Assembly (NCBI GenBank): GCA_030435675.1
Contig: CM059623.1
Coordinates: forward strand, 12,680,092 to 12,744,091
DNA: 64,000 bases
Source: Steinernema hermaphroditum
Lineage: Eukaryota > Nematoda > Chromadorea > Rhabditida > Steinernematidae
Reading direction: 5' to 3'
Shown here in pieces: positions 46,953-60,440 of the stretch (position 1 is the stretch's first letter; each line of letters opens with the position of its first letter). The position numbers and the translations under genes are program-made. The notes below the pieces were generated by a model. That model made no database searches. It saw nothing but the letters and a program-made list of their open reading frames with translations, and had not been told where the DNA came from.

Positions 46953-48680
46953 CTACATAATCCTGGTCTGCATAAACACGGATATGGATCCATGATCACT
47001 CATAGGCTCACAGAAAAACGCCATTGCATCCAAACGGTCCAGTCGTCTCCCTCAACGCAATTCACCGCTGACCACAAAGCGCTAGTTGTTGTTTACGGCA
47101 CGCCAGAGTCCAAAGAGGGCTTCGCCCGGAACGACAACTTCCGTCCGAAATCGCCCTCGTTGCTGCTGCATAAATAATGAATTCCTCGACATTGGGCGGC
47201 TTAAGACTCTCCTCGCGTGTGCATGTCGTTAGTACTTCCTCTCGCTTGATTATTCGCCACGCACACACAGAGAGCGACCACTGTGCGCCATTTAATTACT
47301 CTCATGACTTTGGAAAATGGGTATTATTATGGCGAGATCTTTGATTCCTATGGATATGATGGCTTTCTGAAGAGCGACCTTCAGTGAGTCAATTGTGGCG
47401 TGGGCACGTAGGTACTTAGCAATGTTCCCACTGTCGGATTGAGATCCGAACTGACCAATCTTCCTTCGTCCAGAAGAATCCTTGTTTAAGTTCAGCTTTT
47501 ATTTCTTCTATGTGCCCATCAACGTGCGTAGCTTGCTTTCATGTTTCTTTTTGTTCACAGCTTTCAGGGTCAAAGACTTCTGTGGCTTTAGGGACTTTGG
47601 TGACCAATGACAAATAAAGGCCGCATTCGCGATAATGTTTATGCTTCCATGGATCAACCAACTAAGAATTTGTCATATCATACTTTGACATACAATTCAA
47701 GTCAAGTCCAGTACAATTCTCTATCGGTCTGGTATCATTATGGATAGAGTTGTCATCGGGTCTAAAATCCACATTTTTTTGCAGCACAGACCAATTTTGA
47801 AGTCCAATCTAAAAATTTTCGATTGAATTAGCTTCACCCGAACGTCATGGTCCAGTACAATTCGACCGAACAATGAAAAAGTCCATCAAAAAGTTGTCGG
47901 GTTCGAGTTTTTTGGGTTTGGTCGCTAATTGGACCTTGTTTACACACTCTTCGGTCTATTTTTTTTGTTGTGATGGGCCGTGACGTGGGGATGAATCCAG
48001 CACACTCGATTCTCGATCGTTTCTTTTTTTTTCGAACTTTCTTGAACGTTTCTCGACTTCAAAATTAGTCCTTACTGTACAAGTACGTAAGTTGTCGTCC
48101 CCACAGTTGGGCCACTAGTAACTGTCTATGTCTATGTTCGACTTTTCAAAGGAGCTTTCTTCTTTGTTAAAAATGCATTCGTTTCAGCAGATTGCCGCCT
48201 GTTTGACAGATTACAATATGACAAACATATAGAAGTACATATAGTATACTCGTAGTTACATAAATGTGCAACCTAGCCAGACGTATGCATAGATGCCATG
48301 AGCAAAGAGAGATGCAGTCTACTAGACAGACGTAAACATCTCAGATAGACAAGCTGCTCTATTTATTCATTCAGTGTGTTTGGTCAAGACAAGACGTTTT
48401 TTTGGTTTTTGTGCATATATATGACGTCTCGCAAGGCGTAAGCCTTAGATACGAGAAATAAACTCGTAAACTCGTAAACTCGTGTTTGGTCGTTTTGACC
48501 GTATTACGCGGCGTAAATGTCTCAGTACCTGAGTTTTCGTGCACTTTAATCAGCTTTGAATAAACGCTGTGTTAAAATCGGCGTCACGAGAGTCGAGATC
48601 CGAGACTCTCGGGTGGAGTTTTAAACGGAGACTAGTCTAAAGTCGAGACTGTATACAGTCCTGGTCACGAGCACTCGACT
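46953..48680. other. gene-poor intergenic region
   Basis: No gene is recognised. The DNA has T-runs and short tandem words. The stretch 48580-48670 has repeated GAGAC/GAGTC-like words (for example GAGTCGAGATCCGAGACTCTC). Confidence 0.4.
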
Positions 48681-50076
48681 GCAGGACAATTTTTGGGTAC
48701 TTTCAACGACGGATGTGAACAAAAAGCGACACTAACAACTGGACGTTAAAGCTGTTGTATTCTAGCATATCCGGATGATAATCCGGATCCAGTCCTAGTA
48801 GTACAGCGCCAAGTTATGGACAACCTGAAGTGTGGCACACAATTTTGGGAAACGCATTTTATATTTTATCCAAGGTACTGTGTCGAACAACCTAAACGAA
48901 AAAAGTGTTTTTTCTTTAAAAGTGTTAACCATAAGTGTAAATTACTCATCCATGACTGTCCTTGATGATAGTCATGAATGCTCTCCCTATCACCTTTATT
49001 CATATCCACATTCTGGATCGACCCAGTTCTTTGTTTATTTTTGCTCTAAGGTCGAAGTTTTAGGTAGGTTATCGTAGTCGATTTATTGTCAAACGTGCAG
49101 TTCCCCACTCTACAAAGTGCGTGAGTCCCAAGCATCTCATCAGATTTATGCAATAAATTATGTATGGGACGTCCCCCGCCGTCGTCCAAAATCGTTTCAA
49201 AATGCACTTATATGTAGACGCTCTCTATCAACTGTTAACATGAGAATCTCGTTAGGCTGGCGTTTATCGATTGTAGCAATAAAAATTCAAGCTATCGGCA
49301 GTTTGATGTGCGGTGGCGATAGGATACGAAGCCATTTAAGTGAGCCATCGTGCGTGGAGTTTTATTGCACGTTGCTTGGAGCTATTCATCTGAGTGTGCA
49401 AGAATGTAATTGCAGTTATTAATCATTACTTCCTTGTTGGCGAATTATTGTTGACTTTTCTCTATGAAGTGGGTACATTTTTGCTAGGGAGAACTTGCAT
49501 AGTTTGACGTCTTTCTCAATGGAACATTTTTTTAAATCATAATGACACCTATGTGAAAGCAGTGCTAGCATCAAAATGTTCACTAGGGTTCGCTTAAAAG
49601 TGTAAAGGTCGTAGATCCCCAAGGCCATACAGCACAACTTTTTGAAGTGCCCTTTGTCCAAAACATTTTCAAAATTCTGGAAATGTTCATTTGTAATTGA
49701 TTATGCGGTTGAGTTCATAATTGTGATAACAAAATGAGTTTAGGAACGAATTTAAAATATCCATTTGAACTTATTGTTTGCGTCTGCTTTGGTCTTCTAT
49801 GAACAGAGTTGTCCGGCTACCCGAAACCGAGAAACCACATTTGGATTCGAAGCTGTGGGGCATCTCTTTTCCTTTTTTTGCTCACAATCCCGATGTTCTC
49901 ACAAAGTCTTGTCGCATCGTACATTTCGTGCATTCTCTTTAGTTCCTTCAGTTTAAGACTAAACTGTCCATTAGCATGAAAGTCTTCGAGAAGATGGACG
50001 ATCTGCAAGGTGTAAACTGTCTACAAAGTTTCCATGTAATGAATTGGCTCGCTCCTGGCCTTCATAAGAAGATCTA

Positions 50077-50410
50077 CAGGGTGACCAGAAAGTTTTGTGG
50101 AGTTGAAGACAAGATTTTTATGATAGACAGCGCATCGAAATCGGAAAACAAACTATGCTACCTTATTCAGCACGCCAAATTGCATAGCTATTGCCCAAAC
50201 ATCACTCGAAGTGGCCAGGTTTAGCGTCGATATAGGGCTGAAGATTCTTCTTGCAAATTAGGCCTACGCACGCCGGGGTTTCCAGAGTAATTTCTTCCCA
50301 GGCTTGCTCCTGAATTCTCTTCGGGTATGACGTCTTCGCCAGACCTCCTTTTCCAAAATGTACGAAAATATGGCTGTCAAAAAATTTCACAGAACTTTCT
50401 TTTCACCTTG
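50077..50410 (-). mobile_element. deleted mariner-like element
   Basis: The element is bounded by TA (50075-50076 and 50411-50412). Its terminal repeats are CAGGGTGACCAGAAAGTTTTGTG and, reading inward from the right, CAAGGTGAAAAGAAAGTTCTGTG; 19 of 23 bases match. On the minus strand a transposase C-terminus is readable (QAWEEITLE, then YIDAKPGHFE). The catalytic core is deleted. It is a sister of the fragment at 26758. Confidence 0.88.
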
Positions 50411-50777
50411 TATTCCAGTTCCGCATAGTTAACCTCGACAGACGGTCTGCAAATGGACGAGACACCAGAGGTGACCTGGCACGGGCCATTGTGATTATTT
50501 CAGACAATTTCTCATCAGGTTTTATCAAATTTTTGAGGTTGTGCATAGTTTGAGTGACGAACAATATCAAGGTCGATCAGTCGGGAGTTAGCATAGAAAT
50601 AGGACAGTCGGCATTTTCTCTAAAAGGACGGTTTACGAATCACCCATTCTTGCATGCTTCGCCCATGATGTTGCACCTTTTTTGGGTTAGAATTCTTATG
50701 GAAAGCATACGAACACAGTGTCGACATCTAAAATGCATTGTGCGGCTACTCACTTTGTCCTTAGTGGCAGACAAACA

Positions 50778-50948
50778 CATGCTGCATGGGCTTTTTTGTT
50801 TTAAGCGGCTTTGCATCGAAGTAGTGGCAATAGAGTTGGAAGTACCGACGTCCAGACAAGCACATTTAGGTGAGCTTTTGTTTAGAGTTTGTTTTGTTCA
50901 GAGTTTTGTTTAAAGCGCCGTGCGTCGAAGTAGTTATGATAATGGAAG
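50778..50948 (+). repeat. about 110-bp local tandem duplication
   Basis: Segments at 50790-50855 and 50895-50965 share GTTT(T)AA(G/A)GCG, GC(A/G)TCGAAGTAGT and GGAAGTAC. The copies are clearly diverged. Confidence 0.65.
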
Positions 50949-53064
50949 TGGAAGTACTGATGATCGTCTGTTAATCAGCATAGTAATTTGTCTGTTCCGC
51001 GTATGTGGTTGAGTAGTTGGTATGTTGGTCGATTTTTGTATCTGTTGCCACAATATCTGTATCCACGATGTGTGCACTATATGTGCAAAGCAATATGTAT
51101 GTGCAACATGCTTTGCAATCACTCGACAACAATGGGGATTAATGTCGCTAGAAGTCCGTGTTCTTCTTGATACAAGCACCATTCACCAAAGAACAACGGC
51201 GCAATGGTCATCTGTCACGCAATCTCATTACGTGACTGGCGCTGATTCCGATGTATCCCAATGTGCTTTAGGTTTAAGGGACGAGAAACCAAAGACATTT
51301 ATTCATACCATGAACAATTTAATTGGGCGAAAATCCAGTTCACTTCGTTTCTCATGTGTTCTATTTCGCCAAGGCTTAGAGAAATTTGAAAAAGTGATTT
51401 TTGTTTTTGAAACACGCGCGATGCCATTATCAGTGGCCTGTTACTTATCCGTTCCTCATGTATTCTCATCATTGAGATCCGCTACCATTTGGCCAGCAAA
51501 CTCTTTACAGTAAGAAGCAGATTTTTGGTGGCGTAGATGAGTATCAAAACACGCTACAAGAGAGTAGATTGACGTTTAGCATATCGCTGTTTGGTAGCAC
51601 GGATGGCCCCCCAACGAGTAATCCTTTCCGTTAAGTCACTTGTACTGTTGGATTGCTAAATTTCCAACACCTAAATAGGTTACCAAGTTGACAATTATGA
51701 CTTTGATTATATTGTGTATTTTAATATGACTGAGCCGTCAAAGATGCCAACAGGGCCGGAGCCGGAGCCACATGAGACAAAGGTCATCTTACTAAGGCTA
51801 GGTTCATGCTTCTTACTGCTAATGTTGTGATGATTTTTGCAGGCCAGGATCGCCGAAGTTAGTATACACGAAGCACCGAAAATACACCTTCATTTGTTTT
51901 GGTCATGTCATTTTTGAAATCTTGTCCAAGGACAGTCTACGAATCCGATATAATAAGTTCACGTAAGGTCTCCTTTCTATAAATGAGAGACAGTTCTGAA
52001 GTTGTCCACGATGTGATGTTTAACGAAGCAAATTCGGAGATCGGAACAATTAACACCATTTGCTTAAATTTTTGTTTATTTTAAACAGAATATGATACAG
52101 GACCATTCGTTTGATTGATTCCTATGGGGGTGGGTTATTGTAAGAAGACTAGATACAGTTCTTTATGATGCTACCGCTGAGCCATCCGTGCTAACTGATT
52201 TATTTAAAAAAGAGATCTGCTATATACAGAGATAAAAGTGGTGGATAAGCGGAGGTGGATTAGACACAACAATCGACATGAGAGCGATCGAATGGTGATT
52301 ACACTTTAGGTTTTAAGCTCATTATTGGTTCCTAATGCACAGTAGAATGATGCGCTATTTTACGAAGCAAAATCGGAGATGTCCTTTGTGATGTTGCGTG
52401 AAAAGAGAATGTGCAAGAATCACTAGTACGTCATGTGTTTGCGAGTCCGATTCCTATGCTTACATGGTCTTGCCTAACCTGCTTTTTGATTTAATCGCTT
52501 GTTTCTGATAGCAGTGGCAACCTTCTTCAACTGTGCAGCGTAAACAAGAGCTTAATTAAAGGAGCGCTCCAAGCCTGTTTCATCACTCAGTGATTTGTCA
52601 CGGGTTTGAGATTTGATGAACTATCTCTCGCACCTTTTTAGTAATTGAGCCTTCGCCATAAACATCGTAGCTGTCGATGCCTGGGTTGCAAACGGGTGCA
52701 ATATGGTGTGCCTGACATGCCGAGGAGGCAACCGTTGCGCTGAGAACCCAATAAATTATTTATCTTCATTTTTGTTACAGATTATCTAAGGAGTTTTATT
52801 TAAATTTTCGCACCGTCGACCTCTTATGGAGATCCACCTAAACACCCCACCTCCTGCCTTTATCTGAATCTCTTGCTTCTACCTCAAATAAGAGTATTTG
52901 GCTATCAATCATGTTCACTTCGACCTGAACAAAAGCTATGAACTATAAGTGTGCGGCTATCTGGAAGGTAAAATGTGGGTAGTTAAGTGGCCTGAAAAGT
53001 CGTGGGTCTGTTATAAACGCCGCTTTTGTAGGGCAAGACACCGTGGCATGGACTCGAAATATTG

Positions 53065-53145
53065 CTCTTCCAGTGATTACTTTAGTCTTTAGTCTACGGT
53101 TCGATTCGATTACATTCGATAGTATCTTATTCATAACCAGACACA
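53065..53145 (-). pseudogene. coding-like relic related to 61483-61560
   Basis: On the minus strand this reads KILSNVIES and RRLKTKVITG. The + strand at 61483-61560 reads GILTNTIEM and RRLKTKVFTP. Both share the 9-mer-like DNA GACTAAAGTA and similar spacing. It may be the remains of a gene copied in opposite orientation. I see no complete gene around either. Confidence 0.4.
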
Positions 53146-54659
53146 CACCAACTGTATCGGAAGGAGTGTTGTAAACAACATCAATTGCCCTCCGAACTAC
53201 AAGGTTTTGTTCCTGAGCTCCCGAAGCTGTTTGTGTCGTCCGAACGTGCACTCTGTTTGTGTCACAACAATTGCTCGCATAATCAAACTAAGCTTCTTTT
53301 CTTGGCGTGCTCGTATTCGGAATCGATGCGAAGTGACGCAAGCGAATTCCTTTTTATCTGCAGCCGAGCGCATTCCTCTCCGCGAGTATCTTTCCGCCGA
53401 GATTGCTTCATTTCCGCTGATCACTGTTCGCCCGTCGCCCTAAGATGTCCTCGTTCGGACTAATGTGTTTGGGTGCAAAAGACCGAATGAGGAATGGAAT
53501 GAGATATCTGTTCGCGGGATAGGGGACGATGTTTGATATTGGTTTGCCTCGATCTAAGGGTTTGTAATCTTGGAGTGCTATCTTAGAGTGAAATAGGCGA
53601 CGTGTTTTTGCATAAAGTCAAACTTTCGTTGGCAGCCTTTCCGTAAGTCGAATATTAGGATTGGGTGTCTTTTTATCTAACACCATTTTAGAGTATCCTC
53701 GTCTAATGTATTTTACTTTTGGTGCTAGTCCGTTTCGATAATGAAAGAAATTTAGAAAAGAACGGAGTATCATTTCATTGATCATTGTTTGGCAATTTTT
53801 GGCCGTATCAAGAACTGAATATCATTCAATCTATCATTTTTGTTGGCAGTTTGCCGGCCAGGGGTTTTGCATACTTTCTTGATAAATACGTTCTTGGTCT
53901 TGATACGAGTTTTGTAAACAACGGAGAGCGGCCGAAGCTCGAAGGATTTCAGCGTCAACGGTGTGATTTGTATCTTTCTCATGCATATGTAAGACGTAAA
54001 GCTGTTGATTTGGAGAGATAAACGGTAACAAGTTCACTATGTTAATTCAGAACTCCTATTAGGTCTCCCCTTGCAGAGCTGTCTTAAATATTAGAATGCA
54101 ACGTTTGAATTCTCTCCGTATCGGAACGGTTTCATAGTAAACAACGTGAGAAACGAGGTTCACCTGTGTTGTGAATAGACGTGGACCTTCACTTCGTTAA
54201 TAGACGTAGACCTATTATTAAAGCGATAATGTGAGAAACGAAAGTAGCTGTGTGGAAGGTTATCGTTCGTCAGTGATCTTTAGCCACCTTTATGAAAAAA
54301 ATCATTGTTTTGATTGTTATTTTGGAGAAGTGGGTCTTTGCAACAGGCAACGTGAGAAATAGCAGCGGATAACAATACCCCGACCTTTTTCTGTCCCCTT
54401 TAGATGTATTTCGTGGAAATATATTCCAGAAATTAAAATCCAAACATTTTTGATGAAATTTCTTGGAAATTTGCTTTTCCGGAAATCGATTTTTGTATTA
54501 CAAAAACTATTCAACTATCGCCATCGTTTCTGTAACACTTCCAAGACCGTCTGCTACGCCATTTACCGATCTTTTCATTGTTTTTAAACTTTGATTGTAT
54601 GCAGAAATGTTCGTCACCATGGCACAATTTGGACAACGTTCGTTGGTAGCAATAGTATT

Positions 54660-55195
54660 TCGCAGTTTACAGGGCGGCTCATTTTTGAGCAAGATTTTTG
54701 TGCAAAAGCGCTCTCTTTGAGCTCCGCCGAATGAGTTGAGTCGTTCTCGTTGTTAGCGCAATGATCACTCTGGCTCCCAGAAGGTATGGAACACCAGGGA
54801 ACCATAGTTCCGGTGTCTTATCAAGCCAAGTCTATCAAGTCGTTTTTCAGCTCTGCTTCACAGTAGTCAGATATTTGGTGCATAGTGAGTACGGTTGCTT
54901 ACTTACTTCTACTTAAACTTTTACTGTATTTCTACTGTTCATATAACATAGGACAAACGGTTTGGGTCTTCAAAAACACAAATTCCCATTTTGTTTTGAA
55001 ATTTGTCCGAATTTTTGCAATTATTTTTGCAGAATGCTCAGTTTTGTGGTCCATCTGTGTACAAAAACGCTCCCTTCGAGGTCAGGCGTATGAGTTTAGC
55101 GGTCGTTCTCGGCCTTTCGTGATCCCTACAATGATAGCCCCGGCTTCCAAAGGACTTGGAACGCCAGGGAACCGTAGCTCCAGCACTTTCGATTC
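54660..55195 (+). repeat. duplicated segment pair
   Basis: About 54690-54815 and 55055-55185 are diverged copies: GTGCAAAAGCGCTC versus GTACAAAAACGCTC, GTCGTTCTCG in both, then GGAAC(A/G)CCAGGGAACC. The units are about 370 bp apart, and ATTTTTG precedes each copy. Confidence 0.75.
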
Positions 55196-56601
55196 TGATG
55201 CCGCCTGAACCGTCGATGCCAGACGAAAAGAAGTGACTGCGATGTGATAATTGTTTCAAGCTTCAACTGAATTTTATTACGATTTAGAGATCCGTTTCTC
55301 GCCTCTTCTTCAGCCTTACATCCAAAAGTTCTTGGGCCAAAAATAATTCTTTGACCGCTGCATCTCACCCCCTAATTTCGCGCCCTACGCAATTGAGGCT
55401 CCTCGTAATTAGGGCTCGCCGTTCCGTCTGCCGTCGAATTAGCTTCTCCTCTTTCGGGGCACAAACGCTAATTCTCGTGCCGCGTTCTCTGTTGTCCCGG
55501 GAGCAAGAAGCACCTTTTCAACGACTTCATATAATTAGTTTCCGTTTTCCATCGGTCGTCTCCCGCTTAGCGCGTCCGCTTTCTACGAAATTCATTTCAC
55601 AAATGCCGAATTTGTCGAGAAGTGATGTTATTTCCAGTGAACACTTCTGCGCCATGGGAAGCAGTGGCTTAATTGAGAAGGTGTCGGTGCTTAGAACGTG
55701 ATCTACGCGCCATGTTGGAGGTGATCTTTTAAAGTGCAGGCGTTGAGCGTCACAGGAAAGAGGATTATGCCGCCGGATATGCACTTTTGGCAAAGTCGTG
55801 CTGGTGCTGGCACCTCGTGATCGGGCTTCCGTTCGGAATTTGCTCGAACAGAGATGTTTTCCTTGGAGTTCAAGATTCTTCTTCTCTGCTATTTGTATCT
55901 TAACGATGCCTGTCGCCTCCAAAAATGTGCTGGGTTCCACGAAAATAGAGCTAAGCATGGTGGACTTGTCTAGCGATTTACAGTGCGAAGACACTCACTA
56001 CAGTCCTCATGTCATTAATCTAGTGTCTGGCGTCTAATCTGTCTCACAACAACACTGTACTACGCGTTCTGTCTGGTAGCAGCTTTGTTGACCTTGTAGG
56101 CCCTCCCGTGTTAATATCTTCCCGTGATAAAAAAAATTTTTGTCGTATGTGTTTATAACTGTGTTTATTTGATTGAAACACGAAGAATGCAGAGGCGGGT
56201 CCCCCAAACACACCTTTCTTAGATGGTCTTGATTCAGCATTCCAGGCTTCACCTTTTTATAGATTTTTCTGTCACAGTGAAAGCATACATACATAATTGT
56301 GATTCTGGTACGTGCTGAGTAGATCCATTTGTAGAAGCTTATGCAAGGAAAAAAGCTTGCGATTTTTGTCGGTTCACTTTGTTAAAAACTAAATTGATTC
56401 AACCATCAGAATTAGTCACAAAGCTGTCCTGTCTTATGGAAAAAGCTCTGTCCTGATCATTTTTGTCCTGATTATTTTTGTTGTACTGTCACGCGTGTAT
56501 CTGAGCTTTTTCACGTTGTCATTTTTGCTGCAATGTCAAACATAAGTCATGTGAACTTGACCTTTTCATGAACATTTTTGAGAGCGAAGAAAATAAAAAA
56601 A

Positions 56602-56673
56602 AGGTCCCGCCGAGATTTGAACTCGGGTCGCAGGATTCAAAGTCCTGAGTGCTAACCGCTACACCACGGGACC
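56602..56673 (-). tRNA. tRNA-Gln (TTG)
   Basis: On the minus strand the sequence starts GGTCCCG at 56673 and closes CGGGACC, with discriminator T. The D arm is TGGTGTAGCGGTTAGCA. The anticodon stem CAGGA/TCCTG encloses CTTTGAA, giving TTG (codon CAA). The T arm is GAGTTCAAATCTC. A T-rich tract follows as terminator. Confidence 0.96.
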
Positions 56674-56959
56674 GATGGGAGTTAACCCTCTAGGAACAGG
56701 TTTGCGCCAGCGGCCGATGTAGTTGCGTCGGAGAAATGATTACATGCTGTGATCGATTGGCGCGTTCAATCAAAGTTGATTTCGCGTTCGTTGAGAGAAG
56801 AGGGTTTAGAGCATATGGCATATGCTTAAGCACTTTACATTCAACTTTAAACAAAGGATCGGGAAGCCGAAAAGAGAATACCTTACCTTTGAAATTCTGC
56901 AACTCAGCTGATATCGTGGTAAAGCCGTAATTCAAAGCGAAGAGGATCATCAATAAAGC

Positions 56960-57335
56960 GTCTTGGGTTGTAATGTTTGGTATTTTTGATATGAATCTTG
57001 ATTACTGTTCTGCTTCGAATCTTAAACAGTTTCCTTATTGAACGGTTGTCGATCGTCGACTGACTATCATATCGCTTCATATCTTGTCATTGTGCTGTTG
57101 TTTAAGCCACGAGGATTAAGCGTCTTAGGTTGTAACTGTTTCATATTTTTGCCCACAATGAATTTCGTTGCTACTCTGTTTAACCTTTAAAGTTGTAGTC
57201 AGCTAAAAGCGTGGTAGAGCCGTATTTAAAGCGAAGAGGATAATAGTGTCTTATGTTGCAACTGCTCCATATTTTTGTTAGGAATTTATATCCTGTTCTG
57301 TTTTGTTTTAAATCTTAAACCAGACTTATTTTTGC
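56960..57335 (+). repeat. three diverged copies around TATTTTTG
   Basis: Copies at about 56960, 57120 and 57248 share GTCTT(A/G)(G/T)GTTG(T/C)AA, a variable TG-C/TTTC-like stretch and TATTTTTG. The middle copy contains CTGTTTCATATTTTTG. Further shared words downstream (TCTTAAAC, GTTCTG) suggest a unit of about 130-160 bp. Confidence 0.65.
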
Positions 57336-59579
57336 TTCCAGAGTGAGCAATGCCGCTTCATTTCCTGCTTTTGTGATGTTACGTCTTTGTATTTTTGGCA
57401 AAAGTACACCATCGAAGCATAGTCAACCCCAGTCGAGCCTGCATTGCACGACTACGCGACGCAATCGATACTGTCAAGACGACGCAAAAAGACCGAAGTC
57501 TGCATAAATTCTATTTACAGACATTCCACTTACGGGTTCGGTCCTGCAACGATCGATTAGAATTCGATCGTTTATACCGCACGCACTTTGCAGAGGCGCT
57601 GAGATGTTAACAAGACGAGTAGCGATTCCGTTAATTTCACTTTTACCGTGAAGCCTATGGCTTTGGTACGGTGCAAAGGGAAGAATGGAAGGGATAAGCG
57701 ATAAATTTAATTTTTGTCCAACTGTTGCTCAATACATGATGATTACTTTAAAGTGTGCAATGACGAAGCATTTTGATGTTTTCAGTACGCTGTAAGACAT
57801 TAAGAAATGTCAGGGTGCACTCCCACACATCACGTGAGCGGCTGTAGGCTGTAGCCGAACGAGAAGTGCAATTAGTATGCTGTCCTTTCCTCGTAATTTT
57901 TATTTTGTTGCGACAAGTATGTCTACAATTACGGAACTATGAAAGTCAGATTGGTTCATCTGAATGAAACGCCTTCAGAAAAATAAGTGTTTTGGGTATC
58001 AACGTCGCGTTTTCCACGTCATTTTTTAATGTCACCGACAGTTGCTGAATTGCTAAAATAATCTAATAGAACCAGTCCAAAATGGTCTGGAGAGCGACCG
58101 GGCCACTCCAGCGTTTCAATATTACGGCTTTGAACCCATCTTTTCGTGCTAGTCTTGCTCTACATAAGCTCCTTGGCTCTTGAAGCCATGTGTTCGTAGT
58201 TCATAGATTGCCCCAGGGTGTTGATCTGTTGGAAGACAAAACCGGCGACCGGAAACCGCGCAGGTACGTATAAGATGAGCCTCCTAGTACTCATACTCAC
58301 TCCTGGTTCATCCAGCTCAGTGCCAATGCTCGCGGTACGACATGAATCGTTCGGCAAATGCGAGTCGATTCGTGTTGTCGCCATCTGAGAGCTGATTTTA
58401 TCGTAGCTCGAACGATCGTTGCTGACCGTTTAAGTGTCAAATTCCAAACGGTTCGACGGCAAGCGTCCAACTTCTTCGCGTATTTTGAGGAGTATCTGGT
58501 CTTGACATAGGCTCCGGGTTTTGTTGCTGCTATTCAGTTTTTTAGCATTGCCGTATAGGGTCCATTTTTACGCATTTGTTGGACTACAAGCTCTTATTTT
58601 TCTTGGATTGGGCATCGAATCATTTAACCACCATTTAACCACCAAACCATTCATTGATAGTTGATGTCAAATTATAGCTACACCATGAATGGGATCGTTT
58701 ACAAATGGTTCGACGGTAAAAACCACTGATTATAGACCATGGCTATAGGGAAGCCGATTCGGAATTAGAATCCATTCTTTGGCTTCCGCACGTTGATTGT
58801 CACAAAAACAAACTCTATTTTTGGGCTTGCCCCCATCAGTGGTCGTACGAAGAACACTCCTAAACCTCTTCATAAACAATTTCGAACCCCTTCGGGAATT
58901 TCGCGCTCATTGTCGAGGCGATGTCTTCTCCGAAAAAACCAGGACTGCTATTAGTGCCCGATTGGGCATCGTCGAAATGTCGGCGGCCCACGGCCACTAA
59001 TGATGCGTCGGGCCGAAGTGGGCGCCGATGGGCGCATGTGTTGTTTGCGCGTCTTCGCAGTGGTTTCGCGCTGATTGAATTATCTGCTCGCGGAAACGTT
59101 TGGCGGCTGTTCGGGGCGCCTTTTGTGCTACAGCATCGATTGCCGAAGAGAGAGGCAAATGGAAGAAGAGGAGATGAGTGGATTTGAAGCGTTTTATGGA
59201 ATGAAAATGATTTACTATTTTTGGACTATCATTTGATTTGGCTCTTCTCCTATGAATGAGATGCACCTCAAAAAAAGTACAGTTTCTGTAGAAGGTCATG
59301 GCTTGACAAGGGAGCTATCGTGTTTTTTTGCTCCTTTCCGCGTTCTTTGTTCCTTATTTGGTGTCTGTTTCCATGAAACACAAAGAACCTCTCATATGTA
59401 TCTATGATAGCTCGATGTGGAACCTGCCTTTATGTTTGGAGTTCCTACCCGATAAGAGCCTACTCACTCCAAGACAGTTCGTCAGGTCAGTAAGTACTAC
59501 TAGTCTCGGATGTCCTCAATGTAGAGTATAACACATGGGCCTGATACACAATTAAATGGAAGTAACCAAGTAATGCTTT

Positions 59580-60440
59580 GTGCCATATTAGTGAGAAAAC
59601 CGAAAGTAGAGAGTAGTTCGGATGTACAGCAATCCGCTATTTTCCGTACATCAGTCCAATCGAATGTGAAAACAGCTCATCTTAATCATATGGTAAGATA
59701 ACTCTTATTTTTGGTTCTATTTGTTCTGTTTTTGGTGATATTATATTGATATTTTTGATATTGATAGTTTTTCGATGCAATCTTTAGAGCAATCATTTCT
59801 GAATTCCGTGCATTGTTCAGGAAGGAGAATTCGGACCTAGGCCACACCAAGAAAGGACCTACTGTCTTCCAGTGCAGTCCTGGCGTTCTACAGCATGCGA
59901 GCAATCGACATTTGAGGAACTGACCAGATTTCGGTTGTTAACATTGCACTTATCTATTTTTGTGTAGTTCTATTTTTGATTCTTTACGGGTAACCTTTTA
60001 AAGCAACCTTCTCGTAATATAGAGTACAGCTGGTCTATGGTTCTAATAGATAATTGAGCGGAAGTAACTCTGTCCTCTGGGCCATATATATAACAGTCCT
60101 CTGGGCCATATTAGTAAGAAACCCGAAAGCTATTTACCGTGCATAATCCCATCGAAAGTGAAAACAGTTCACGTGGAACATATAGCAACGTATCTTTATT
60201 TTTGGTTCTTTTTTTGACATAGGTTCTGAAAAACCGATCAGGATTTGCATGTTCTGAATTCAGTACATTGTTAACGAAAATGAATTTGAACCTACGCCAC
60301 AACAAGAAAGGTCCTCCCAATGCACTGATGGCCGTTGTACAGCATGTGCAAAGTCGATGTTTGAGAATTTGATCAGATTTAAGTTATTAAAATTGCGCTT
60401 TTCTATTTTTGGCGGCACTTTCTCGGTGGGGACCAATGTT
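59580..60440 (+). repeat. tandem duplication, unit about 460-490 bp
   Basis: The two copies share GTGAAAACAG(C/T)TCA, CTT(A)TTTTTGGTTC, TCTGAATTC(C/A)GT(G/A)CATTGTT, CCACA(C/A)CAAGAAAGG and TACAGCATG(C/T)G in the same order. Each carries several ATTTTTG words. Confidence 0.8.
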
